This document shows, in pieces, positions 16,446 to 26,016 of a stretch of DNA of 64,000 nt. Both the position numbers and the translations under genes were made by a program. Position 1 is the first letter of the stretch. Each line of letters starts with the position of its first letter. The notes beneath the pieces were generated by a model. It did no database searches. It had not been told where the DNA came from and was given only the letters and a program-made list of their open reading frames with translations. Origin of the DNA: DATMAM01 sp035559995 (lineage in GTDB: Bacteria > Desulfobacterota > Binatia > UBA9968); NCBI GenBank assembly GCA_035559995.1, contig DATMAM010000036.1, positions 43,237 to 107,236 on the forward strand. Reading direction: 5' to 3'.

Positions 16446-19400
16446 TCAAAGCGAAAGCTTGTACTGGAGATCGCCGCCCGCCAGCTCGACGTCAACCGCC
16501 TCGCCGATCCGAAGAAAGATCAGCCTGAAACTCTTTGGCCTCTTTCCCAGGCATCTGCGCGCCGCTTCCGAGTAGATGCGCGCCTGGTGATGGTACTCGC
16601 GCGCCTGGCGCAGGGCGGTTTCCTTTTTCACCCGGTCCGTCTTGTAATCCGCCAGATAGACTTCGCCGCCCTGTTCGTAAATCAGGTCGATCACCCCTTC
16701 CATGATTTGGCCTTCCCAGGGCATCACGAAAGGCGCCTCGCGCGCGACGATGCGCGCGGCGCAGAGGTCCTTGTAGATTCGTGAGGAGAAAAACTCGGCA
16801 AAGATCTCCTTGAGCTCCGCTAGAATCGCCTCCCGGTTCGCGCCAGGCTCGCCGTCGGGAAAGCGCCCGACGAACTCGGCGAGCCGGGCGTCGAGCGCCG
16901 GCGCGGGGAAAGAGAAATCCCACGCCTGCAAAAAGCGATGCGCCAAGCTGCCGATGATGAGCCCGCGGTCCGAGGGGGGCGCGGGCGCTTGGGCGGCGAA
17001 GCTTTCCGCCAGTTCGCGCTCTTCGAGTTTAAGCGCGCTCGGGCTGGTAAACAGGCGGCGGTCCAAGGCCCGAGCGTAAGCTTCTCTCCGTTTCCGCCAC
17101 AGACGCGCGTAATGGTCCCAATCGGTCGCCGGCGGGCCGGCGGCGGCGCGGCCGGTGGTTCTGCGCGGCGGCGCAAGCGCGGCGCTGGCGATTTGCCGCT
17201 CGATCCGGCCGCTGCCGACGGCGAGCGGAAGCGCGCTCTCTGCGGAAAGCGGCTCGCCGGCGGCCTCCTCCAGCATGCGCAGGAACGCGCCGCTGGGTTT
17301 TTGTTTTTCCGGGCCGCACGAGAGCGCGAGATGCTCGCGGGCGCGCGTCATCGCGACGTAGAAAACCCTTTTTTGCTCCTCCAGAGAGCGCGCGCGATTT
17401 TTCTCGGCGAGATAGACCCCGGACAGGTTCCAGCGATCGCCGATCTTGATGCCGATCAAGTTCGAAGACCAATCGTGTTGCACGGTGACGGGGGGCTCCC
17501 GGGTCTCGATCGGGGAATGGCAGCCCGGCAGGACGACGATCGGGAACTCCAGGCCTTTGGCCTTGTGGACGCTCAGAACGCGAACCGCGTCGACGCCTTC
17601 TTCCGCCAGCGGGCTTTCGCCTTCCTCCCTCAGATCCAGGACGGCGCGATAGAGGCGCGCGGTCACCTCGCGCAGGCTCGCGGCGCCCTCGCCCGCCAGG
17701 CGCGCGGCGAGCAGCCGGACCTTCTCCAGGTTGGCGACCGCCTGCGCGCCGCGAAAGGAACGCGCCGCTAAAATCTCGATGGGGATGCGGGAAAAGATCA
17801 GGCTCACCGCCTCGCCGACGGGAAGCGCGCGCGCTTCGGCGTGGAGCGCTTGCAGCGTCGCGTACAGCTCCTTGAGGGACGGCTGCAAGCCCGGCGCGAT
17901 CTTGCGGTAGTCGAGGAGGTTTGCGGCGTGAAGATCGTAGATCTCGGGGTCGGTCAGCCCGCCGACCGCCGAGCGGAGAACCGCGACGAGCGCGGCGCGA
18001 TCGTAAGGGTCTGCAACGGCGCGAAGAAGATTGACCGCATCGACAACCTCCTGCGTGGCGTAAAAATGCCTCTCGCCCTCGACCACGTAGGGGATGCCGC
18101 GCCTCCTCAACGGCTCGAGGTACAGGTGAATGTCGGTGAGCTTCCGGAAGAGAAAAGCGACGTCCTTGGCCCGCGCCAGGACCGGCTCTCCGTGCCGGTC
18201 GAGAATCGTGGCTTTGCCAATGACTTCCTCGTCGAGCCAGCGCGCCAGATCTTCGGCCTCGAGCCGGCGCGCCAGATCCGCGTTCGCGGGTTCGCGAACG
18301 TCGACTCTGCGCAGGACCACTTTGCGAAAAGACGCTCCGGATGCGGGCCCTGGGTCGTTTTCGGCGGGATGGATTTCGACATACGGCGGCTGCAGGCCCG
18401 GCCGCGCGACCATCAGCTTGCCGAACACGCCGTTTACGACGTCGAGGATGCCGCGATGGCTTCGAAAGTTCGTTTTCAGCTGATACTCGACGCCATCCTG
18501 GCGCGCGATGATTTGTTGCACGACGTGCAGATAAGCCTCGATGTCGGCGCGGCGAAACGCGTAAATCGATTGCTTGGGATCGCCGACGATAAAAAGTTTG
18601 CCGCGCGCCAGTTTTACGTTCCGCCACGAGCGCGCGTTTTGCCCGAGCCGTTCGCCGAGATAGAGCAGGATCTCGTACTGGATGGGATCGGTGTCCTGAA
18701 ACTCGTCGATCAGGATCGCTTTGAATTGCCGCTTGAGCTCTTCGCGAACCGCTGGGTGATCGCGCACCAGGTCGCGCGCCCGCGCCAGCAGCCCGTCAAA
18801 AGAGACAAATCCCTGCGCGACCAGCGCCTCGCGGCAGGCCCGGACCAGCGGAACGAGGAGAGCGGCCGCGCGGCGCACGAGATCGTCGTCGACTTGAAGG
18901 AGCCGGCGCGCCGTGCGGATGAGCTCTCTCGCCTGTTCGGTTTCGGACGGGGTCCACCCCTGGACCGCGCCGGCGTTCTTGGTCGCCAGGAAGTCTTTTT
19001 CCTCGGCCGAGAGGCCGCCGGCGAGCCGCCCGCGGGCGAGAAACTCGCGGATCACCCGGAGCGCCAGCTCCGCCAACGCGCCGATCTGGCGCGCGTCGCC
19101 CGCGTGCTTTTTTAGAAGCTCGCGGGCGGCTCTCTCAAGCCGCGCGAGCCACCGGCCAACGGTCGCGGGCGTTTCGGCTTCCCGGCCGAGTTGGCCGAGA
19201 GCGTCGAGCGGCACGGTTTCCGCGCTCAGCCGGTAAGCCAGCTCGCGCAGCTCCGCGAGCGCGATTTTTCTCAAAATCTCTTTCCATGTTTGCTTTTGCG
19301 GGCCGAGGCGGGAAAGCTCGCGGTCGAGCCAGAGCGACCATTGCTCCTCGAAAAGCCGCTCGAAGCGCGCGCCGTCGTCTTCCGTGAACTGCGGATCCAA

Positions 19401-19862
19401 GCCGGCCTCGATGGGATAGACTCGAAGCAACATCGCGGCGAAGCTATGGATCGTGCCGATCGCGCTGCGCTCGATGTTGCGGAGCGCCTCGCGCGCCAGG
19501 GTATCGATCTGCTCTTTGGTCCGCCGATAGCGCGCCATGAGGCCTTGAAGCTCGGTCTGGATTTTGTTCTCCGTTTCGCTTCCGGCCTCGCGGTTCAGGC
19601 GCGCGGCTAAAAATCCCTGCAGGCGCTCGCGCAGCCTGAGCTTCATCTCGTCGGCGGCCTTGTTGGTGAAAGTGAGCGCGACGATTTCGGTGATCTTGAG
19701 CGGCTCGGGCGAGCGCACGAGGAGGTGCACGAGACGGTCGACCAGGAGCGTGGTTTTTCCGGTTCCGGCGCCGGCCGTTACGACGACATTGCGGTCGAAG
19801 GTCGTCGCGGCCAGCTCGCGCTCCCGGCTGTCGCCGATCGTTTTCACGATCGTCTGCTTCAT
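16446..19862 (-). CDS. addA: AddA-type helicase-nuclease subunit (UvrD-like helicase with C-terminal nuclease)
   Basis: The product is 1,138 residues. With AddB it processes double-strand breaks, unwinding and trimming DNA ends to load RecA. Seen in order: Walker A AGAGTGKTT (residues 30-38), UvrD-type motif II LIDEFQDTDPIQYE (near 384), 'GDPKQSIYAFRRAD', motif V VHKAKGLEFPIVVLPG (near 762), motif VI 'VFYVAMTRAREHLALS', and the C-terminal PD-(D/E)XK nuclease with GVIDLIYE and YLADYKTDRV (near 1069). The fused nuclease distinguishes it from plain UvrD/Rep. Its start overlaps the end of addB by four bases (ATGA), showing coupling. It is shorter than the usual 1,200 or so but has all motifs. Confidence 0.92.
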   Translation of the reverse strand: MKQTIVKTIGDSRERELAATTFDRNVVVTAGAGTGKTTLLVDRLVHLLVRSPEPLKITEIVALTFTNKAADEMKLRLRERLQGFLAARLNREAGSETENKIQTELQGLMARYRRTKEQIDTLAREALRNIERSAIGTIHSFAAMLLRVYPIEAGLDPQFTEDDGARFERLFEEQWSLWLDRELSRLGPQKQTWKEILRKIALAELRELAYRLSAETVPLDALGQLGREAETPATVGRWLARLERAARELLKKHAGDARQIGALAELALRVIREFLARGRLAGGLSAEEKDFLATKNAGAVQGWTPSETEQARELIRTARRLLQVDDDLVRRAAALLVPLVRACREALVAQGFVSFDGLLARARDLVRDHPAVREELKRQFKAILIDEFQDTDPIQYEILLYLGERLGQNARSWRNVKLARGKLFIVGDPKQSIYAFRRADIEAYLHVVQQIIARQDGVEYQLKTNFRSHRGILDVVNGVFGKLMVARPGLQPPYVEIHPAENDPGPASGASFRKVVLRRVDVREPANADLARRLEAEDLARWLDEEVIGKATILDRHGEPVLARAKDVAFLFRKLTDIHLYLEPLRRRGIPYVVEGERHFYATQEVVDAVNLLRAVADPYDRAALVAVLRSAVGGLTDPEIYDLHAANLLDYRKIAPGLQPSLKELYATLQALHAEARALPVGEAVSLIFSRIPIEILAARSFRGAQAVANLEKVRLLAARLAGEGAASLREVTARLYRAVLDLREEGESPLAEEGVDAVRVLSVHKAKGLEFPIVVLPGCHSPIETREPPVTVQHDWSSNLIGIKIGDRWNLSGVYLAEKNRARSLEEQKRVFYVAMTRAREHLALSCGPEKQKPSGAFLRMLEEAAGEPLSAESALPLAVGSGRIERQIASAALAPPRRTTGRAAAGPPATDWDHYARLWRKRREAYARALDRRLFTSPSALKLEERELAESFAAQAPAPPSDRGLIIGSLAHRFLQAWDFSFPAPALDARLAEFVGRFPDGEPGANREAILAELKEIFAEFFSSRIYKDLCAARIVAREAPFVMPWEGQIMEGVIDLIYEQGGEVYLADYKTDRVKKETALRQAREYHHQARIYSEAARRCLGKRPKSFRLIFLRIGEAVDVELAGGDLQYKLSL

Positions 19863-22800
19863 GACGGCGGGAAAGCCTCGTCTTCGTCGGCGGGCTCGGC
19901 GGACCCTTTTTTCCGCGCCAGCTCCCGGTGCGGCTTGGTTCGCGGGTCCGCTTCGGCGCGCCAGCGAGTCGGCAAATGGTCTTTTCTGCAGATCTCGGAG
20001 ACCGCGCAGTAGCGGCAGTAAGCTCCCGGCTGGATAAAAAAGAGCCCTGCGGAGATCCCCGCCAGAAGAAGCGCGAGCGTCTGGCGAATCTGTTTTCCGC
20101 TCTCGCCCTCCCAGGCGCCGGCGGGAAATGGAGCGGCGGCGAACGGCCCTTCACGCCAGGAGGGAGCGAGGAAATAAAACCATGCTTCGATCTCGGGAGC
20201 GGGCCGGTTTTCGGCCGCTGCGGCGAGAAACGCTCGGGCCAGAAGGACGTAGATCGGCGGCTGCAGGCGCTGGCCGCGCGCGGCGGCGACAAGCAGGTCG
20301 CTGTCGGCCGGGGCCGGCGCCGCGCCCGTCTTGTACTTGTAGTCGATCACGCGGTAGCGGTTCGCCGCGACAAAGTCGATGCGATCGAGCTTTCCTTGGA
20401 TGGGCAAACCGCCGAGAGGCGGCGGCCATTGCGGGTCCAGCCGCGCCGAACATTCCTTTTCGAGCGCGATCGGGCGAGCCCCTTCGCGCCGGAGGCTGGC
20501 GAGATCGCGCTCGACGAAATGCGCGAGCAGCGCCATCAGGTTTTCGCGGAAGATCTCCCACGCCACGGCATAGCCGACGGGGTTTTCTCGCTCGTAGTCG
20601 GCGAACGTCTCCGCGGCGATCCGCTCCAAGAGCGGCTTGGGATCGACGCGCGATCCGCTCGAGGAGAAGAAATCGCGCCGCGTGAGCTCCGCGTAAAAGC
20701 GGTTCAAAACGGCATGGACGATTTTGCCCGCCTCCGAGGGCGCAAGCGCGGCCTCCGCTTCGGGCTCCTCGAGGCGCTCGAGACGCAGGATCTGGGTTGC
20801 GAAGAACTGAAACGGGCAGCGCGCGTAGGCTTCGAGCGCTGTCGGCGCGATGCCGCGCTCGCGCAGCAGGCGCCAGTAGGCGGCAAGGTGCGGCACGATC
20901 CCGTCGCGCGATCCCAGCCGGCTGGCGCCGGCTTCCAGCTCTTCGACGGCCCGCTGAGCGCGGCGAAAGAGCGCGGAGCCGGGAACGATGTTCTCGTACG
21001 CCGGGAGCGGATCTTCGCCGCGGAGGTTGAGATCGATGGCCAGCTCGCGCGGCGTGAGATACTCGCTCCGACAAAAAGGCTCGACGGCGCGCTTCTGCTC
21101 GAGCGCGCGCGGTATCGTAAGCTCCGACGGCGGGCCGTCTGCCACGGCCGGTAGCTCGTCGAGATACCACGAGCGGCCGACCGGCGTGCCGGATTCGTCC
21201 GCGCGGCGGTAAAGACCGTAGAGGCGCTCCTGCGCGCCTTCGACGAGCAAAGTAAAGAGCAGCTTCTCCTCGTCAAAGGCGGCGAGCTTTTCGCCGATCT
21301 TGTAGCCCAGCACCTGCGCAAAAACCCGCCGCGCGCGATCGCGCAAAAACGCGTCCTCCCGGATCGTGCGTGGGAAAGCGCCCTCGTTGAGGCCGATCAG
21401 AAACAGGGCGCGGAACTTTAGCCCGCGAGCGCTCATCGCGTCCAGGACGCTCACGCCATCGGCGTTCGGATCGCTGAGCGGAAGAGAGGTGAGGTCGAGC
21501 CAGCGCTCGGCGGTGGCCGAGAACCGCTCTAGCGAGGTCCTCGGCGCGACGGCGTCGAGAGCGCCGAGGCGGTCGATCGTCTGAAACAGCTTGGCGTGCG
21601 CTTCGTGCTCGCGCGCGCTGGCCAGCGCCGGCATCCTCAGGTGCTTTTGTGCTAGCCGCTTCCACGACCGGACGTAGCCGCTCCAGGAATCTTCGGGCGG
21701 CAGCGAGCCGAGATCGCGGTAAAGAGAAGAGAAAACCTCCCAGAGAACCCGGATTTGAGCGGCGGGAATGCTTACCGCCCGCGCGCCTTCCTCTTCGGCA
21801 AAGTCGCCCGTGACGGCGAGGTCTCTCTGCAGAAAACTTTCCAGGCGGCGCCATTCCTCGAGCCCTTTCGTGACGCCGAGCCGGCGCGTGAGCACGTCCC
21901 ACAGATCGGGACGCGGGAGAACGCCGCCCGAGCTGAAAAGGTCGAGATTGAAGTACGGCGAAGCGACAAGGTCGATGACTTGAGGCCGAGGGTAATCGCG
22001 CGCGGCGAGCCGAAGAAGCAGCGCGACCGCTTTGACGAACGGGAACCGGCTCAGCGGCTCCGCCGCGGAGGTGCGGATCGGGATCGAGTGCTCCTCAAAG
22101 ATCTCCTTGATCGCCGGCTGGTAGGGATCCAGCGTGCGCGCGACGACGCCGATTTCCGAAAACGCGATGTTTTCCTCCGCCGCGAGGCGAAGGATCTCTT
22201 TTGCCGTGACGGCCAGCTCGGCGCGCGCGTCCGCGCAGCTGATCACGGCGCACCGGAGGTCGCGCCCGCCCGCCGGCCGCCCGTTTCGAGAATCGACGAA
22301 AAGCGAAAGCGGCGCGCGCCGGCCGCCGGGATTTTTTCCCCGAGCCCCGGCGAGGAGGTCCGTGCTTCCTTCGTCGACAAAGCCGTGCACGTAACGTTCA
22401 TAAAAATTTTGCGCGAACGCCCAGGCGGGGTGATTGACGACCACGGGGAAGAACAGGGTCGTGGGAAAATGGCGCGCGACCGCGCGGAAGACATCCAGCT
22501 GCGCCTGAGTGAGGTCGTAAAAGCCGTAATAAAAGATCCGCGCAAATCCTCGCAGGAAAGCCGAGGACGGCGCTTCGGCGGCCGCCCAGGCGTCGAGGTC
22601 GGAATAGTCGCGCATGCGCGCCAGCGCGCAGCGCGAGAGAAAATCTCGATACAGGGAAGCGAGCGCCGCGACCTTTTCGCCGTCCTCGCCGAAGTAGCCT
22701 TCGCGCGCCGCTTGCAGCGCCTGCGCCGGGTCGACGGTGCCGTCTTTGAGGTCGCGGAAGGTTTGCCAGAGCGCGGCACAGCCGCCGATTTTCTCCTCGA

Positions 22801-23131
22801 GGGCCGAAAAAGGCCGCGCCGCCGGGCCCTCCCGGCGCAGGATCTCGCGCAAGACCTCCTCCAGGCACAGATCGTCCGCCAGGAATTCCGGGCGCCAGCC
22901 GTGGCGCTCTTGGTAGAGCTCGAGCGAGAGCTGATAAAACGTGAGGACGCGCAGGTTGAGGAGGCTGAGCGCGCGCTCGCGCGCGAGCAGAACCTTAAGG
23001 CGCCGCCGGAGCGAGTCGGACGGCACGACGATCAGGAGCGGCGAAATCGGGTCGCGCTTCTTGCGCCCGGCGATCTCGGCGACAAGCGCGTCCTCGAGCT
23101 CGGGATGAAACGGGCCTAGAAAAGCTTGCAT
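19859..23131 (-). CDS. addB: AddB-type nuclease subunit with Fe-S staple
   Basis: The product is 1,090 residues. It is the partner of AddA in the break-processing enzyme. The C-terminal PD-(D/E)XK nuclease is visible as GKLDRIDFV (near 910) and YRVIDYKYKTG (near 928). One Cys in ARCPFQFFATQILRL (near 770) and CRYCAVSEIC (near 1035, C-x2-C-x5-C) match the four-Cys iron-sulfur staple of AddB. The N-terminus (MQAFLGPFHPELEDALVAEI) lacks the Walker A loop found in the Bacillus protein, so this half is probably an inactive helicase fold used for recognition, as in several AddB relatives. The first gene of the pair, it has AAGG just before the ATG. Confidence 0.88.
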   Translation of the reverse strand: MQAFLGPFHPELEDALVAEIAGRKKRDPISPLLIVVPSDSLRRRLKVLLARERALSLLNLRVLTFYQLSLELYQERHGWRPEFLADDLCLEEVLREILRREGPAARPFSALEEKIGGCAALWQTFRDLKDGTVDPAQALQAAREGYFGEDGEKVAALASLYRDFLSRCALARMRDYSDLDAWAAAEAPSSAFLRGFARIFYYGFYDLTQAQLDVFRAVARHFPTTLFFPVVVNHPAWAFAQNFYERYVHGFVDEGSTDLLAGARGKNPGGRRAPLSLFVDSRNGRPAGGRDLRCAVISCADARAELAVTAKEILRLAAEENIAFSEIGVVARTLDPYQPAIKEIFEEHSIPIRTSAAEPLSRFPFVKAVALLLRLAARDYPRPQVIDLVASPYFNLDLFSSGGVLPRPDLWDVLTRRLGVTKGLEEWRRLESFLQRDLAVTGDFAEEEGARAVSIPAAQIRVLWEVFSSLYRDLGSLPPEDSWSGYVRSWKRLAQKHLRMPALASAREHEAHAKLFQTIDRLGALDAVAPRTSLERFSATAERWLDLTSLPLSDPNADGVSVLDAMSARGLKFRALFLIGLNEGAFPRTIREDAFLRDRARRVFAQVLGYKIGEKLAAFDEEKLLFTLLVEGAQERLYGLYRRADESGTPVGRSWYLDELPAVADGPPSELTIPRALEQKRAVEPFCRSEYLTPRELAIDLNLRGEDPLPAYENIVPGSALFRRAQRAVEELEAGASRLGSRDGIVPHLAAYWRLLRERGIAPTALEAYARCPFQFFATQILRLERLEEPEAEAALAPSEAGKIVHAVLNRFYAELTRRDFFSSSGSRVDPKPLLERIAAETFADYERENPVGYAVAWEIFRENLMALLAHFVERDLASLRREGARPIALEKECSARLDPQWPPPLGGLPIQGKLDRIDFVAANRYRVIDYKYKTGAAPAPADSDLLVAAARGQRLQPPIYVLLARAFLAAAAENRPAPEIEAWFYFLAPSWREGPFAAAPFPAGAWEGESGKQIRQTLALLLAGISAGLFFIQPGAYCRYCAVSEICRKDHLPTRWRAEADPRTKPHRELARKKGSAEPADEDEAFPPS

Positions 23132-23478
23132 GTCACACCTTCACTCTCGCCCGGGAGCTGCGAAAAAAATGGCAGGCGCATCGCGACACAGCGATTCATG
23201 TGCCTCGGGTACAGCGCTGCGAATGGAAAAAATCTGCAGGATGGGTCGAGGCGCCTTGCGCCGATAGCCATCGCGTCCGCCTCCATGGTGGGTATCGCGG
23301 CTTGCCCTGAGTCTTCGCCTGTGCTCAGGACAGACTCCGTCGAACGGCTTGTCCTGCCAGACGATGAAAATCGGCCCTCACGGTGCCAATTTTCGTAGCA
23401 ATCTCTCGGGGGAGGGGAGCGGGTGAAGTCGGCCAATGGCGTCAATTTTTGAACAACAACTATAAGATCGAATGCGGG
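23132..23478. other. Intergenic region with dispersed-repeat remnants
   Basis: No gene is supported in these 347 bases. At 23301-23357 there are degenerate copies of the CCTGAG...GTCGAA...GTCCTG type repeat, which also occurs upstream of recA (52413-52437). The rest shows no coding signal. Confidence 0.5.
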
Positions 23479-24069
23479 TCAAGCCGTGAACGTCATGCGC
23501 CGGTAGATCTGGCGGACCGTTTCCACGTCGCGCTTGCAATACTCGCAGATCTCGGCCTCCCTGCCGGCGCGGTAGAACTCGAACACTTTGGAGCCGTCGC
23601 AGCCGGATTTGGGCGAGGGGAGATCGAGCGCCTGAGCCAGATCGTCGAGCTTGACATGCTCGCGTCCCCAGCGGCTCCACTCGTGCATGGTGTCAAACAC
23701 CGGCGCGCTCCGGTAGCGCGCAAAGCCGATATCGCGCGAAGGCCTCACCTGGTTGATAATCGAGCGCTGGTAGATGAAACGGAGGTCAAAATCCAGGAGA
23801 TTATGGCCGACAAAGAGGTTCGCTTCCGCGGCCACTTGCCAAAAGCTTTTGAGAATTTCCGCCTCGTCTCCGGACAGAATCTCGACGGGGGAATCGCGCG
23901 GCGGCTCGGCGGCATAGGCGATGCACAGCACTCGCGCCGTGAGCGCGGAGAGACTCAGCTTTTTGATGATTTCCTGTTCATCGAGCCGCGGCTGAGCGCT
24001 GTCCAGGCCGTTTTGGGCGACGGCTGCGGGCGTGGGAATCGTCTCGATATCGAAAAAAAGAATTTTCAC
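23479..24069 (-). CDS. DnaQ-like 3'-5' exonuclease (PolB exonuclease-like)
   Basis: The product is 196 residues, starting at GTG (24069-24067) with GGGGA upstream. It is a stand-alone DEDDy-type exonuclease domain: KILFFDIETIPTP carries the first Asp and Glu, VGHNLLDFDLRFIY the second Asp, and YCKRDVETVRQIYRR the Tyr and last Asp. Such proteins, related to the exonuclease of family B DNA polymerases, degrade single-stranded DNA or RNA ends; their cellular role is poorly defined. It follows addAB on the same strand by about 350 bases and may belong with repair functions, but is probably transcribed separately. The polymerase part is absent, so this is not a polymerase fragment. Confidence 0.82.
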   Translation of the reverse strand: MKILFFDIETIPTPAAVAQNGLDSAQPRLDEQEIIKKLSLSALTARVLCIAYAAEPPRDSPVEILSGDEAEILKSFWQVAAEANLFVGHNLLDFDLRFIYQRSIINQVRPSRDIGFARYRSAPVFDTMHEWSRWGREHVKLDDLAQALDLPSPKSGCDGSKVFEFYRAGREAEICEYCKRDVETVRQIYRRMTFTA

Positions 24070-24239
24070 CGCGCGTTCCCCAGGCGCTATCGCTTCTTTT
24101 AACAGAAAAAAGACCGAAGCGCCAAAAAAACTTGAAGGGTCGAAGAGTTCAGGGCGCCAAACCCTTTACCCTTTCGGCCTCTGGCCGTGCAGCTTTCTCC
24201 AGCGTTGCAAAGGTGGAATCAAATCATTAAAGAGAGGCT

Positions 24240-25940
24240 ATGCTGAACGCGGCCAGAGTGCGCGCGCTCGTTTGTGCCGTCAGAGCGCTTTTTCTCGTCG
24301 CGGTTTTTTTGCTGTCGGCCGCGGCAAGTGACGGCGCGCAGCGCGACTTCGAAGGCGCGGTCGCGGCCGACGATGAGCTGGCGGCGCGCGCCGGAATGGA
24401 GATCTTGAGGCGTGGCGGGAACGCGGTGGACGCGGCGGTCGCGACCGCTTTTGCGCTTGCCGTCGTCGATCCCGCATCGTCGGGGATCGGCGGCGGCGGC
24501 TTCATGGTGTTGTACCAGGCGCGGGCCAGAACGGCGCATGTGCTCGACTTTCGCGAGCGGGCTCCGGCCCAAGCTCACCGGGATCTTTACATCAAAGGAG
24601 GCAAAGTTGTCCCGTCTCTCAGCCTGACCGGCGGGCTTGCGGTCGCGGTCCCCAGCCAGGTGAGCGGCCTTGCCGAAGCGGTAAAGCGCTTTGGCACCGT
24701 CTCCTGGCCCGCCTTGCTGGGGCCGGCGATTAGGTACGCGCGCGAGGGTTTCCCGCTCAAGGGGCATCTCCGCTATGCGGTCGAGCGGCAGCTTGCCAGT
24801 GTCCGAAAGTCACCGGCGTTGGCGCGCATCTTTTTACGCGCCGACGGCACGCCTCTGGATGTCGGAGAGAAAATCGTCCAGGCGGAGTTGGCCGAGACGT
24901 TGAGCGCGCTTGCGCGGCAGGGGCCGCAGGCCTTTTACGACGGGCCGATCGCGCAGGCGATCGTGGAAGGCGTGAAAAAAGAGGGCGGGGTCATGACCCT
25001 CGAGGACCTCAAGAGCTACCGCCCGGTGTGGCGCGAGCCTCTTCTCGGGCGGTATCGAAGCCATGTCGTGATCGCGATGCCGCCGCCGAGCTCGGGCGGG
25101 GTCGCGCTTCTGGAGATGCTGCGGGTCCTCGAATCGTACCCGCTCGAATCGTTGGGGCACAATTCGGCGACTTATCTCCACCTTCTCGCCGAGACCATGA
25201 AGCACGCGTTTGCCGACCGGGCGCAGTACCTCGGCGATCCCGACTTTGTCCAGGTGCCCGTGCAGAAGCTGATTTCGAAGGAATGGGCGGACAAGATCCG
25301 CGCCAAGATCTCGGCCGCGCGCACCTACGCGGCGGATTTTTACGGCCCCGTTCTGAGCGCGAGCGAAAAGGGAGGCACGACGCACTTCAGTATCCTCGAC
25401 GGCGCCGGCAACGCGGTCGCCTGCACGGTCACCATCAATACGCGATTCGGCTCCAAGGTCGTGGCTCCGGGGACCGGCATCATTCTCAACAACGAGATGG
25501 ACGATTTTTCGATTCAGGTAGGCGCGCCCAACACCTATGGGCTGATCGGCGCGGACGCCAACGCGATCCAGCCGAAAAAGAGGCCGCTCAGCAGCATGTC
25601 GCCGACGATCATTCTGGAGAACGATCGCCCGGCCCTCATTCTCGGGGGCGCCGGCGGGCCGCGCATCATCAGCGCCGTGTTGCAGACGGTTCTGAATGTC
25701 ATCGATTTCGGCATGCCCGTGGACAAGGCGGTAGAGGCGCCGCGGATTCACCATCAGTGGATGCCGAACGAACTTGCGGTCGAGCCGGGAATCCCTCCCG
25801 AGACGCGCCTGTCGCTGGAGCGCAGGGGGCATGCCGTGCGGGAGCGGGAGAATCTGGGCGTGGTGCAGGCGATCGTGGCTAAAAACGGCAAGGTGAGCGC
25901 GAAGGCCGACCCGCGGAAAGAAGAACGGGGCCGGAGGTAG
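24240..25940 (+). CDS. ggt: Gamma-glutamyltransferase
   Basis: The product is 566 residues, the normal length for the precursor. It is exported (signal peptide around LFLVAVFLLSAAASDGA) and cleaves itself into two subunits at the Thr in GGTTHFSILDGAGNA (near residue 381), which becomes the nucleophile. The enzyme removes or transfers the gamma-glutamyl group of glutathione and similar peptides in the periplasm. Also present are GIGGGGFMV, the conserved Arg in 'HVLDFRERAP', and 'GTGIILNNEMDDFS' with the lid-region residues. GAGAGG precedes the ATG. The binding-protein gene 76 bases downstream is on the same strand and could be co-transcribed. Confidence 0.95.
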   Translation: MLNAARVRALVCAVRALFLVAVFLLSAAASDGAQRDFEGAVAADDELAARAGMEILRRGGNAVDAAVATAFALAVVDPASSGIGGGGFMVLYQARARTAHVLDFRERAPAQAHRDLYIKGGKVVPSLSLTGGLAVAVPSQVSGLAEAVKRFGTVSWPALLGPAIRYAREGFPLKGHLRYAVERQLASVRKSPALARIFLRADGTPLDVGEKIVQAELAETLSALARQGPQAFYDGPIAQAIVEGVKKEGGVMTLEDLKSYRPVWREPLLGRYRSHVVIAMPPPSSGGVALLEMLRVLESYPLESLGHNSATYLHLLAETMKHAFADRAQYLGDPDFVQVPVQKLISKEWADKIRAKISAARTYAADFYGPVLSASEKGGTTHFSILDGAGNAVACTVTINTRFGSKVVAPGTGIILNNEMDDFSIQVGAPNTYGLIGADANAIQPKKRPLSSMSPTIILENDRPALILGGAGGPRIISAVLQTVLNVIDFGMPVDKAVEAPRIHHQWMPNELAVEPGIPPETRLSLERRGHAVRERENLGVVQAIVAKNGKVSAKADPRKEERGRR

Positions 25941-26016
25941 CGCCGACGCCGCTCGGCTTGAAGCGCCGCGGCGAATTGCCTAGTCTGATGGAAATCGCTT
26001 TTCTGGGAGGTAGACG

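Noticed and set aside
23116..23445. 109-codon frame upstream of addB
   Set aside because: It is built from repeat remnants and overlaps the addB start region; the sequence looks like translated dispersed repeat.
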